Shown here in pieces: positions 56,934 to 64,000 of a DNA stretch of 64,000 nucleotides. The notes under the pieces were generated by a model, which searched no databases, was not told where the DNA came from, and saw only the letters and a program-made list of their open reading frames with translations. Every line of letters begins with the position of its first letter. Positions within the stretch are counted from its first letter, which is position 1. Both the position numbers and the translations under genes were made by a program. The stretch comes from Streptomyces sp. ALI-76-A. GTDB taxonomy: Bacteria > Actinomycetota > Actinomycetes > Streptomycetales > Streptomycetaceae. The DNA is taken from positions 6,200,001 to 6,264,000 of the forward strand of contig NZ_JASVWB010000002.1 of the NCBI RefSeq assembly GCF_030287445.1, in the 5' to 3' direction.

Positions 56934-57457
56934 CGGGTTCCCCACATGTAGGTCTGCTTCTTCAGCTTGAGGTAGACGAAGCTCTCGGTGGAGCGCACTC
57001 CGGGGATGGCTCGCATGCGCTTGTTGATGACGTCCAGGAGGTGGTCGTCGTCCTCGCAGACGATCTCCACCATCAGGTCGAAGGAGCCCGCGGTCATCAC
57101 CACGTACTCGCACTCGTCCATGGCGGTCAGGGCGTCGGCCACCGACTCCGCGTCCCCTTCGACCCGGACGCCGACCATCGCCTGCCGGCGGAAGCCCACG
57201 GTGAGCGGGTCCGTGACGGCGACGATCTGCATCACGCCCTGGTCGAGCAGCTTCTGGACGCGCTGGCGCACGGCCGCCTCGGACAGGCCCACGGCCTTGC
57301 CGATGGCGGCGTACGGCCGGCGGCCGTCCTCCTGGAGCTGTTCGATGATGGCGAGGGAGACGGCATCCGGATGCGGGGTGGTGCCGTTCCTGGACTCGCG
57401 GCTCTCCCGCGGGTCCCTGGGGTCTGCGCTTCGACTGGCCACCAGGTCACTCTGCAC
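56930..57457 (-). CDS. Lrp/AsnC-family transcriptional regulator
   Basis: The 175-residue protein has an N-terminal winged helix (SLAIIEQLQEDGRRPYAAIGKAVGLS) and an effector-binding RAM domain (VMTAGSFDLMVEIVCEDDDHLLD). It is divergent from the aldehyde dehydrogenase gene, with a 180-base shared control region, and cotranscribed with the aminotransferase. This arrangement suggests local regulation by an amino compound. GTG 57457 is chosen because residues before it are unconserved; TTG 57478 is also in frame. Confidence 0.82.
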   Translation of the reverse strand: MQSDLVASRSADPRDPRESRESRNGTTPHPDAVSLAIIEQLQEDGRRPYAAIGKAVGLSEAAVRQRVQKLLDQGVMQIVAVTDPLTVGFRRQAMVGVRVEGDAESVADALTAMDECEYVVMTAGSFDLMVEIVCEDDDHLLDVINKRMRAIPGVRSTESFVYLKLKKQTYMWGTR

Positions 57458-57517
57458 GACGTATCGACAGTTCCGCAAGGCCGTATCGATGAAATTCGTT
57501 GTTTACGTAACTGAAGT

Positions 57518-57580
57518 CTGCGGATTTCGCAGTCATGGTGGGATCAGGGGTGTTGAAAACGCGGGCACGCGGATTAGGGT
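57518..57580 (+). promoter_or_regulatory. Aldehyde dehydrogenase promoter and adjacent palindrome
   Basis: TTGAAA (57553-57558) and TAGGGT (57575-57580) with a 16-base spacer form a vegetative promoter for the dehydrogenase gene. CTGCG-GATTT-CGCAG (57518-57532) lies 20 bases upstream and is AT-centred, a form typical of Lrp-family operators. The local Lrp regulator is the obvious candidate to bind it. Confidence 0.55.
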
Positions 57581-57637
57581 GGTGTCTCAGCAGATGGACA
57601 GTCACAACGGGTTGAGAAACCTGACAGGAGGCCGGCA

Positions 57638-59086
57638 GTGAGCACCGAGCTGCGTGGGCTGCGCACACTTCGTAACTACATCGCCGGTGAGTTCCGGGAC
57701 GCCGCCGACGGACGGACCACCGAGGTGGTCAACCCCGCCACGGGTGAGGCGTACGCGACCGCGCCGCTGTCCGGAGCGGCGGACGTGGACGCCGCCATGG
57801 CGGCCGCCGCCGCGGCCTTCCCGGCCTGGCGCGACACGACCCCCGCCGAGCGTCAGAAGGCCCTCCTGAAGATCGCGGACGCGTTCGAGGAGCGCGCCGA
57901 GGAACTCATCGCGGCCGAGGTGGAGAACACTGGCAAGCCGATCGGGCTGACCCGCACCGAGGAGATCCCGCCGATGGTCGACCAGATCCGCTTCTTCGCG
58001 GGCGCGGCCCGGATGCTGGAGGGGCGCTCGGCCGGCGAGTACATGGAGGGGCTGACCTCGATCGTCCGCCGGGAGCCGGTCGGCGTCTGCGCGCAGGTCG
58101 CGCCGTGGAACTACCCGATGATGATGGCCGTGTGGAAGTTCGCGCCGGCGATCGCCGCGGGCAACACGGTCGTGCTCAAGCCGTCGGACACCACCCCGGC
58201 GTCCACGGTCCTGATCGCCGACATCATCGGCTCGATCCTGCCCAAGGGCGTCTTCAACGTCCTGTGCGGCGACCGGGACACCGGCCGCCTGATGGTCGAG
58301 CACCCCACCCCGGCGATGGCCTCCATCACCGGTTCGGTGCGCGCGGGCATGTCGGTCGCGGAGTCCGCGGCGAAGGACGTCAAGCGGGTCCACCTGGAGC
58401 TCGGCGGCAAGGCGCCGGTCGTCGTCTTCGACGACACCGACATCGCCAAGGCCGTCGAGGACATCTCGGTCGCGGGCTTCTTCAACGCCGGTCAGGACTG
58501 TACGGCCGCCACCCGCGTCCTGGTCCAGGAGGCCATCCACGACGAGTTCGTGGCCGCGCTGGCGAAGGCCGCCGCCGCGACGAAGACCGGACAGCCGGAC
58601 GACGAGGACGTGCTGTACGGGCCGCTGAACAACCCGAACCAGCTCCAGCAGGTCTCCGGCTTCATCGAGCGGCTGCCCGCGCACGCGCGGGTGGAGACCG
58701 GCGGCAAGCGCGTCGGCGACAAGGGGTACTTCTTCGCCCCGACCGTCGTCTCCGGGCTCAAGCAGGACGACGAGATCATCCAGAAGGAGGTCTTCGGCCC
58801 GGTCATCACCGTCCAGTCCTTCGCCGGCGAGGACCAGGCGGTGGAGTGGGCCAACGGCGTCGAGTACGCCCTCGCCTCCTCCGTGTGGACCAAGGACCAC
58901 GGCCGTGCGATGCGGATGTCCAAGAAGCTCGACTTCGGCTGCGTGTGGATCAACACCCACATCCCGCTGGTCGCCGAGATGCCGCACGGCGGCTTCAAGA
59001 AGTCCGGCTACGGCAAGGACCTCTCGGGCTACGGCTTCGACGACTACACGCGGATCAAGCACGTGATGACGTCGCTGGACGGGTGA
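57638..59086 (+). CDS. Aldehyde dehydrogenase, aminobutyraldehyde type
   Basis: The NAD(P)-dependent enzyme oxidises an aldehyde to acid. The 482-residue protein has the catalytic Cys288 in FFNAGQDCTAATR, the catalytic Glu in HLELGGKAP and VAPWNYPMMMAVWK at the cofactor site. Overall pattern is that of gamma-aminobutyraldehyde dehydrogenases (PatD/KauB type). Together with the aminotransferase it could convert putrescine to GABA. AGGAG lies before the GTG. Confidence 0.88.
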   Translation: MSTELRGLRTLRNYIAGEFRDAADGRTTEVVNPATGEAYATAPLSGAADVDAAMAAAAAAFPAWRDTTPAERQKALLKIADAFEERAEELIAAEVENTGKPIGLTRTEEIPPMVDQIRFFAGAARMLEGRSAGEYMEGLTSIVRREPVGVCAQVAPWNYPMMMAVWKFAPAIAAGNTVVLKPSDTTPASTVLIADIIGSILPKGVFNVLCGDRDTGRLMVEHPTPAMASITGSVRAGMSVAESAAKDVKRVHLELGGKAPVVVFDDTDIAKAVEDISVAGFFNAGQDCTAATRVLVQEAIHDEFVAALAKAAAATKTGQPDDEDVLYGPLNNPNQLQQVSGFIERLPAHARVETGGKRVGDKGYFFAPTVVSGLKQDDEIIQKEVFGPVITVQSFAGEDQAVEWANGVEYALASSVWTKDHGRAMRMSKKLDFGCVWINTHIPLVAEMPHGGFKKSGYGKDLSGYGFDDYTRIKHVMTSLDG

Positions 59087-59116
59087 CTCGCGCAGCCCGC
59101 GGATCCACCGGGCGCA

Positions 59117-59153
59117 CGCGGCCCCGGACGGGGAGTGACCGTCCGGGGCCGCG
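59117..59153. terminator. Terminator after the aldehyde dehydrogenase
   Basis: CGCGGCCCCGGACGG pairs perfectly with CCGTCCGGGGCCGCG around a 7-base loop, 31 bases after the dehydrogenase stop and about 178 before the convergent hydrolase stop. The remaining 180 bases hold nothing I recognise. Confidence 0.88.
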
Positions 59154-59330
59154 CGTGCCCGCGCCGGGATCGTCCCGCTCGCGCTGATCCGCGGCCCGAT
59201 CCGGGGGATCCCCTTCCGGCGGACCGTGATCGACTGTCGTTCGGTGTCTTCGGGACGGTCGCGCTGTACGTCGAACGCCGGAGGACCGAGCGTCCGGAGG
59301 CCGTCACCCCGTACTCGCCGCACGCCCTCG

Positions 59331-60494
59331 CTACCGGAGGGCGGCCCGCGCGATCCGCTCCGTCACCGGGTTCATGCCCTCGCTCTTGGCGTCCGTCGCG
59401 CCGACGGACACCACGAGGGTGCGCGACAGGTTCCGGGTCGCGGCGACCAGCGTGCCGTAGCCGTACCGCGCGCCCGACTTCAGCCAGTAGACCCGGCCCT
59501 CGAACTCGAAGCGCTCCAGACCGGCGCTCATGGTGGCGCCCTCGATGTGCCTCGGGACCGTGAACATCTCCCGCAGTTGCGGGCGGGGCACCAGGTCGCC
59601 CCGGTAGAGGCGGTTCACCAGCCGTTCCAGGTCCGCGGTCGTGGAGATCATGTCGCCGGCCGCCCACCGGTCCGCCTGGTTCCAGTCCGTCACGTCCACG
59701 AGGTCCGTGGTGCCGTCGGCCCGCTTCACCGCCTGGTAGCCCGCGTTGTGCGGGCCCAGGACCCTCGGGTCCGTGCCGGGGAAGTACGTGTCCCGCATCC
59801 CGGCGGGCAGCAGCACGCGCCGGGTTGCCTCCGAGGCGTAGGAGTTCCCCGTCACCTTCTCGATCAGCATGCCGAGGACCGTGTAGTTGATGTTCAGGTA
59901 GTGCTGACGCTCGCCCGGGCGGAACTCCGGGCCCTTCGCCACCGCCGACGCCACCACCTCCTGGGGGGTCAGCGTGTCGAAACGGTGCGCGTACGCCTCC
60001 TCGAAGGTGGTCCCGAGACCGTCGCCGGGCTGGATGCCGCTGGTGTGGTTCAGCAGCTGCCGTACAGTGATCGGCCGGAAGTCCCTGGTCAGCAGGCCCG
60101 GAAGGTAGCGCTGTACGGGCGCGTTCAGATCGATCCGCCGCTGAGCCGCCAGGTCCAGCACGACGGCCGCCGTCACCACCTTCGTCGTCGAGCCCGCCCG
60201 GAACCGGGCGTCCGGGTCCGCCGCGGCCCCGCTCCGCAGGTCCCGCACGCCCGCGCTGCCGCGCCAGGTGCCGTCCCTGCCGCCGACCCGTACCAGGGCG
60301 AACGTCGCGTTCCGGTCCGGGAGGTTCTGGAGCGCGGTGTTCAGCGCGGCGGTGTCCGGGCCGCCGGTCGTCGTGCCGTGCGCGGCGGCCGGGGCGGGCG
60401 CGGACGCGGCGAACGCGGGGGCGGCCAGCGGGCCGGCGCCCAGGGCGAGAACGACGGAGGCGGCGAGGGCGGTCGTGCGTCGGCGGACGCGCAT
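59331..60494 (-). CDS. Serine hydrolase (beta-lactamase/D-Ala-D-Ala carboxypeptidase family)
   Basis: The 387-residue secreted protein has a signal peptide (cleavage near AFAASAPA). The mature part holds the SxxK active site (AGSTTKVVTA) and a YxN motif (HYLNINYTVLG), followed by a KSG-like LKSGARYGYG. This matches class C beta-lactamase-like peptidases; the natural substrate, peptidoglycan or a small ester, is unknown. It is divergent from the sigma factor gene. Confidence 0.87.
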   Translation of the reverse strand: MRVRRRTTALAASVVLALGAGPLAAPAFAASAPAPAAAHGTTTGGPDTAALNTALQNLPDRNATFALVRVGGRDGTWRGSAGVRDLRSGAAADPDARFRAGSTTKVVTAAVVLDLAAQRRIDLNAPVQRYLPGLLTRDFRPITVRQLLNHTSGIQPGDGLGTTFEEAYAHRFDTLTPQEVVASAVAKGPEFRPGERQHYLNINYTVLGMLIEKVTGNSYASEATRRVLLPAGMRDTYFPGTDPRVLGPHNAGYQAVKRADGTTDLVDVTDWNQADRWAAGDMISTTADLERLVNRLYRGDLVPRPQLREMFTVPRHIEGATMSAGLERFEFEGRVYWLKSGARYGYGTLVAATRNLSRTLVVSVGATDAKSEGMNPVTERIARAALR

Positions 60495-60651
60495 GCGGCT
60501 GCTCCAGAGGTCGACGGAAGGTGCCTGTGATCATCTTCCGGTCGTGCGCATCTCCCCGGATCGTCTGCGAGGAGGGCAGCGCACCCTGGCCGAACCCCGA
60601 GCAAGTGCCGTGCCGCGCATGGGTGTTGTGGGGGAGCACCCCTAGGGGCAG

Positions 60652-60678
60652 GGAAAAACTGTTATCGCGGACGCCGTC
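60652..60678 (+). promoter_or_regulatory. Possible ECF-type promoter upstream of the sigma factor gene
   Basis: GGAAAA (60652-60657) and CGTC (60675-60678) with a 17-base spacer resemble ECF promoters (GGAAC-N16/17-CGT). It is 122 bases before the sigma factor start, so autoregulation is possible. The palindrome CCCCTAGGGG at 60639-60648 lies just upstream. The 305-base gap has no coding content. Confidence 0.35.
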
Positions 60679-60799
60679 ACGCCGTCTCCACGCTGTGATC
60701 CCCGGCATAACCACCACCCCGTGCCCGCCTGAGAGGGTGCGTGCAGGGACGCGGTGACCTCACCGGGGACAGCGGCCTTCGACCCTCGGAGAGGACGAC

Positions 60800-62509
60800 G
60801 TGGACACGCGGGACTGGCGCGACACCATCGCGGCGGCGCAGGCCGGCGACCGGCGGGCGCTGGACGAGCTGGTCGCGGGCTGGCTCCCGCTGGTCTACAA
60901 CATCGTGGGCCGGGCGCTGAACGGCCACGCCGACGTCGACGACGTCGTGCAGGAGACCATGCTGCGAGCCGTCGACCACCTCGGCTCGCTGCGCGACCCG
61001 GACAGCTTCCGGTCCTGGCTGGTGGCGATCGCCATGCGGCAGATCCGGGACCGCGCCCGCCGCCGGACCCCGGCCCGGCTGGACGAGTCGGCCCCGCGGG
61101 ACGCCGCCGACTTCGCCGAGCTGACCGTCCTCAGGCTCCAGCTGGAGGGCCAGCGGCGCGAGGTCGCGGAGGCGGTGCGCTGGCTCGACGACGAGGACCG
61201 GCAACTGCTGTCGCTGTGGTGGCTGGAGGTCGCCGGCGAACTCACCCGGCGGGACCTCGCGGCGGCCGTCGGCATCAGCCGGCAGCACGCCGCCGTACGC
61301 GTCCAGCGGATGAAGGAACGCCTGGAGACCTCGCGCGGCATCGTGCGGGCCCTGGACGGCGCCTGCCCCGGCCTGCGCGACCTGACCGGCCGCTGGGACG
61401 GCTCCCCGGACTCGGTCTGGCGCAAGCGGCTGGCCCGGCACATCCGGGGCTGCGGCTACTGCGGCGACGCCCGCGCGTCGGTCGTACCGGCGGAGCGTCT
61501 GCTCGTCGGGATCGCGCTCGTCCCGGTGCCGGTCGGCTTCACGCTCTCGCTGGCCCTCGGCGGCAAGACGGCCGTCGCCGCGACCGCCGTCGGCGCGTCT
61601 CTCGGCACCTCCGCCGGCTGGTCCGCCAAGGTGCTGAGCGCGCTGACCCAACCGCTGGTCGCCGTGACGGCGGGCGCGACCATGGTCGCGGGCGGCGCCT
61701 ACGTCGTCACGCGGACCCCGGACGCCCCGCCCCCGCGCGCCGCCGTCACCTCCCCGGGCCCGACCGCCACATCCGCCCAGGCGCCCCCGACCGTCGCCTC
61801 CCCTTCGCCCTCCCCTTCCCCTTCCTCTTCCTCTTCCCCCTCGCCCTCCCGGTCGCAGCCCCGGCCGCGCCCGGCCGACGCCTACGGCAGCGTCGTCGAC
61901 GGTGTCGACCGGGCACCCGACCCGGACGCCGTGCCCGCGGCCCTGCCGCACCGGCCCGAGCCCGGGATCACCAGCACCGGCGGCGCGCACGCCGTGCTGA
62001 ACCACCGTGGCGACGGCGTCACGCTCACCGGGCGGGGCTATGTCCTCGTCCGCTGGCAGATCTCCCCCAAGTACCGGCCCGGCGGCCTGGTGATGCCCGC
62101 CTGGACCGGCCTCAGGGGCCGGCTCTTCCACGTGGCCTCGGGCGGCGGCCGCCGCATGGACGACCCGCTCCCCGGCACCCCCGACGGCTACGCCACCGGC
62201 ATGGGCGGACCGGACATCGGCTACGCCGTCCTGCCGGACGGCACCCAGCAGATGTGGCAGAACGAGTACTTCTACGTCGACGGCGACGTCACCCTCACGG
62301 TGAACGAGCGGGGCGCCGACTACGGCGTCAGCGTCTTCCCGACGACCTGGGACGCGGTGACCGAGGACATCACGACCGGCCCCGCCCAGGGTGTGATCCG
62401 CCACGGCCTGGTCCGTGACACCGGCACGGACGCGGCGCCGGTGCCGCAGTACGTCACCCGCGCGAACCCGGCCGATCCGGCGACCGTCCCTCAGGACTCC
62501 CGCGTGTGA
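60800..62509 (+). CDS. Membrane-anchored ECF sigma factor with C-terminal sensor extension
   Basis: The 569-residue protein begins as an ECF sigma factor: region 2 (DVDDVVQETMLRAVDHLGSLRDP) and region 4 (LTRRDLAAAVGISRQHAAVRVQRM). H214, C218 and C221 form HxxxCxxC, the zinc motif of anti-sigma factors. Hydrophobic segments follow (about 233-253, 258-273, 287-304), then a Ser/Pro linker (about 325-360) and an external domain of about 200 residues with no recognised fold. No separate anti-sigma gene adjoins it. The layout suggests a sigma factor released or exposed by an external signal. Confidence 0.82.
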   Translation: MDTRDWRDTIAAAQAGDRRALDELVAGWLPLVYNIVGRALNGHADVDDVVQETMLRAVDHLGSLRDPDSFRSWLVAIAMRQIRDRARRRTPARLDESAPRDAADFAELTVLRLQLEGQRREVAEAVRWLDDEDRQLLSLWWLEVAGELTRRDLAAAVGISRQHAAVRVQRMKERLETSRGIVRALDGACPGLRDLTGRWDGSPDSVWRKRLARHIRGCGYCGDARASVVPAERLLVGIALVPVPVGFTLSLALGGKTAVAATAVGASLGTSAGWSAKVLSALTQPLVAVTAGATMVAGGAYVVTRTPDAPPPRAAVTSPGPTATSAQAPPTVASPSPSPSPSSSSSPSPSRSQPRPRPADAYGSVVDGVDRAPDPDAVPAALPHRPEPGITSTGGAHAVLNHRGDGVTLTGRGYVLVRWQISPKYRPGGLVMPAWTGLRGRLFHVASGGGRRMDDPLPGTPDGYATGMGGPDIGYAVLPDGTQQMWQNEYFYVDGDVTLTVNERGADYGVSVFPTTWDAVTEDITTGPAQGVIRHGLVRDTGTDAAPVPQYVTRANPADPATVPQDSRV

Positions 62510-62560
62510 CGGTCCCGCGCCTCCATCACCTCGACGCCGTGCTCGAAGGCCCACGCGCCG

Positions 62561-62830
62561 AAGGCGTTCTGCCCTGTCGACGTCTGGCGGCTGCCCCCGC
62601 CGGTCCTCCACGGCCGCCCCCTCGCGGTTCCCTGTGCGGGGGACGACGAACCGGCGCTGTCCGTCGTCCGGCGACTCGTGCGCGACCACGGCTGCCGCCC
62701 GCTGAACGCCGGGGGACCGGACCGCGCCCCGCTGCTGGAGGCGACGGCGGCGCTGCTGACGGGGCTGTGCGTGGGGCAGGGGGCGGACGCACAGGCGATC
62801 GCACCGCCCGTGGAGTTCGCGGGACCGCGG
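62561..62830 (+). pseudogene. C-terminal fragment of a NAD(P)-binding (F420-reductase-like) protein
   Basis: In one frame (62561-62830) the sequence reads AFCPVDVWRLPPPVLHGRPL, AVPCAGDDEPALSVVRRLVR, CRPLNAGG and LLEATAALLTGL, then ADAQAIAPP. This resembles the C-terminal half of NAD(P)-binding, F420H2:NADP reductase-like proteins. The N-terminal Rossmann half is missing: upstream lies the sigma factor gene stop. The 3' end runs straight into the palindromic element at 62831. The family call is from recollection; it is a decayed piece, not a gene. Confidence 0.45.
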
Positions 62831-62999
62831 CTAGTGCCGCGGCAGGCAACGTTCGCCCGTCAAGGAGCGGCGTCCGGTGCGTGCTCTCGGCGTGCCGGCC
62901 GGAAGCCCTCGTACTGGATGTACTTGGGCTTTCGGCCGGTGCGGCGAGAGGGCGTGCCGGGCGTCGCGACGGGGCGAACGTTGCCTGCCACGGCACTAG
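62831..62999. mobile_element. 169-bp palindromic MITE-like element
   Basis: The outer 28 bases on each side are inverted repeats with one mismatch (62831-62858 and 62972-62999), each starting CTAGTGCCG-C/T-GGCAGGCAA. Inside, further complementary segments (CTCTCGGCG with CGGCGAGAG; GGCCGGAAGCCC with GGGCTTTCGGCC) make almost the whole element one palindrome around an apex at about 62912-62922. There is no transposase frame. CTAG at both ends could be a target duplication. It lies between a pseudogene fragment and the GDPD gene, whose stop codon is inside the right end. Confidence 0.75.
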
Positions 63000-63787
63000 C
63001 TCCCGCCCTGGGCGCCGCGTCCGGTGATTCCGGTGTGCCCCGTGGCCACGGGGCGGTTCGCGGGCAGGGGCCGGCCGGTGCCGGTGCCGCCGCTGTTGTC
63101 GCAGTCGCTGTCGCGCAGGGCGCACAGGGTGTCGATGCGGTTGGTGGTGATCGAGTCGACGCCCAGGGCGAGCAGGCGGCGCATGGAGCGGCGGGTGTCG
63201 GGGGTCCAGACGGAGAGCAGGTGGCCGTCGGCGTGCACGCGGTCGGCGAGGGCGCGGTCCACCAGCCCGAAGCGGTAGTTGAGCCAGCGCGGCCGTACCG
63301 CCGCCAGCAACGCGGGCCGGGGCGGCGCCAGCGTCGTCCAGGTCAGCGCGATCTCCGCGGCCGCGTCGGCGGCGCGGACCGCGAGCATGGCCGGGGCGCC
63401 CGCGCAGTAGTAGACGCGGTCCTGTGCCCCGCGCTCGCGGACGACGTCCACGATCCGGCGGGCCACCCGCACGTCGGGGGTGCCCGGCAGGTCGAGCATC
63501 ACCCGGCTGCCGTCGGTCGCGTCGAGGGCCTCCGCGAGCGTCGGCACCCTGCCGTCCGTGAGCCCGCGCACCTCGTCGGCGGACAGCGCGAGCAGCGGCC
63601 GGTCGTGCTCCCACAGCCGCTTCAACGTGTGGTCGTGCAGCAGGACGGGGACGCCGTCCCGGGTGAGCCGTACGTCGATCTCGACCGCGTCCGCGCCCCG
63701 CCGGAGCGCGGAACGCAGTGAGTCGACGGTGTTCTCACGGACCCGGTAGGGGTCGCCGCGGTGGGCCACGGCGGTCAGCTTCTGCAT
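62996..63787 (-). CDS. Glycerophosphodiester phosphodiesterase
   Basis: The 263-residue GDPD-fold enzyme has the catalytic HRG (AHRGDPYRVRENTV), the metal site EIDVRLT and HDHTL; it hydrolyses glycerophosphodiesters to glycerol-3-phosphate. There is no signal peptide, so it is cytoplasmic. On the minus strand CACAAT lies at -12 to -7 of the ATG at 63787, suggesting a leaderless transcript. The C-terminus ends at a TAG that belongs to the MITE-like element, so the last residues (about GAQGGS) may be altered. Confidence 0.85.
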   Translation of the reverse strand: MQKLTAVAHRGDPYRVRENTVDSLRSALRRGADAVEIDVRLTRDGVPVLLHDHTLKRLWEHDRPLLALSADEVRGLTDGRVPTLAEALDATDGSRVMLDLPGTPDVRVARRIVDVVRERGAQDRVYYCAGAPAMLAVRAADAAAEIALTWTTLAPPRPALLAAVRPRWLNYRFGLVDRALADRVHADGHLLSVWTPDTRRSMRRLLALGVDSITTNRIDTLCALRDSDCDNSGGTGTGRPLPANRPVATGHTGITGRGAQGGS

Positions 63788-63875
63788 GGGTCCATTGTGG
63801 TGGGCGCCGGGCGGTGCCGGACGGGTCGCCGGGGTGGCCGCGCGAGCTCGCACCGGCCGCGGCTGAGGTCGTGCC

Positions 63876-64000
63876 TCAGGAGGCGAGCCAGGCAGCGGTG
63901 TACGCGTCGATCTCGTCCTTGATCCGGGTCCGGCCGGCCGCGTCCAGGAACGACGCCTCGACCGCGTTCTTCGCCAGCTCGGCCACGCCCCGCTCGTCGA
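63876..64000 (-). CDS. Adenosine deaminase, C-terminal end (partial)
   Basis: The last 40 codons on the minus strand read DERGVAELAKNAVEASFLDAAGRTRIKDEI and end YTAAWLAS, the typical C-terminal helix region of adenosine deaminase. The enzyme converts adenosine to inosine in purine salvage. The 5' part is beyond the right edge. The stop at 63876-63878 lies 88 bases upstream of the GDPD start; no hairpin is obvious between them. Confidence 0.7.
   Translation of the reverse strand, partial: DERGVAELAKNAVEASFLDAAGRTRIKDEIDAYTAAWLAS

Noticed and set aside
62491..62565. Short minus-strand frame NAFGAWAFEHGVEVMEARDR after the sigma gene
   Set aside because: It looks like a protein end but is only about 25 residues, has no recognisable family and ends inside the sigma gene, so I could not support it as a gene remnant.
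60677..62689. Long minus-strand reading frame across the sigma gene
   Set aside because: It is an antisense frame kept open by GC bias; it has Gly/Arg/Val-rich low-complexity translation and no start or ribosome-binding site.

Overview
The window is high-GC actinobacterial DNA with GTG starts, tight ATGA/GTGA overlaps and a gene order typical of a Streptomyces chromosome core. Markers are the adjacent rpmF-rnc-mutM-smc genes, the glucose permease glcP, ftsY, nsdA, amtB-glnK-glnD, ffh, the four-gene signal peptidase cluster (sipW/X/Y/Z), dprA-whiG, rpsB-tsf-pyrH-frr-cdsA and rlmN. The species cannot be named from this sequence alone. I saw no transposase gene, CRISPR array, tRNA or rRNA.

Layout. 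1-5 kb: end of a YceD-family gene, L32, RNase III and Fpg, then an HxlR regulator, a CAP-domain surface protein, acylphosphatase and a small coiled-coil protein. 5-13 kb: SMC, GlcP, a luciferase-like oxidoreductase and FtsY. 13-23 kb: a primase-polymerase-like protein, NsdA, the nitrogen operon amtB-glnK-glnD behind a bipartite GlnR box, a repeat-filled gap, and Ffh. 22.7-26 kb: a methyltransferase, an archaeal/eukaryotic-type prolyl-tRNA synthetase and a SprT-like putative metallopeptidase. 26-33.6 kb: rpsP-khpA-rimM-trmD-rplS, four tandem type I signal peptidases, a Nudix hydrolase and a DUF2469 protein. 33.7-38.6 kb: yraN-comM-dprA, whiG and a TetR regulator. 38.6-46.4 kb: a 20-bp tandem repeat, a degenerate M23 protein, then rpsB-tsf-pyrH-frr-cdsA and rlmN. 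46.4-50.4 kb: TPP riboswitch and thiBPQ. 50.4-55.5 kb: a decayed maleylpyruvate-isomerase-like gene, an LAETG sortase substrate, a LOG protein, a VOC protein and an ABC exporter. 55.5-59.1 kb: an aminotransferase and Lrp regulator divergent from an aminobutyraldehyde-type dehydrogenase, which looks like polyamine/GABA catabolism. 59.3-64 kb: a serine hydrolase, a membrane-anchored ECF sigma factor, a decayed reductase fragment, a 169-bp palindromic MITE-like element, a GDPD phosphodiesterase and the end of adenosine deaminase.

How the genes work together. FtsY and Ffh form the SRP targeting route and the Sip enzymes process its exported products. AmtB, GlnK and GlnD form the ammonium uptake and sensing cassette. 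The rpsP-rplS and rpsB-cdsA blocks supply ribosome parts, tRNA modification, UMP kinase, ribosome recycling and phospholipid precursor. nsdA and whiG link the region to development.

The least ordinary signals are: (i) a perfect-to-near-perfect long palindrome at 62831-62999 whose right end supplies the stop codon of the GDPD gene; (ii) three different tandem-repeat families packed between glnD and ffh, and a fourth between the TetR and M23 genes; (iii) an ECF sigma factor fused to an anti-sigma-like HxxxCxxC motif, membrane helices and an external domain; (iv) a low-complexity insertion in the SMC hinge; and (v) several genes whose -10 hexamer sits 12 bp before the start codon, suggesting leaderless transcripts.
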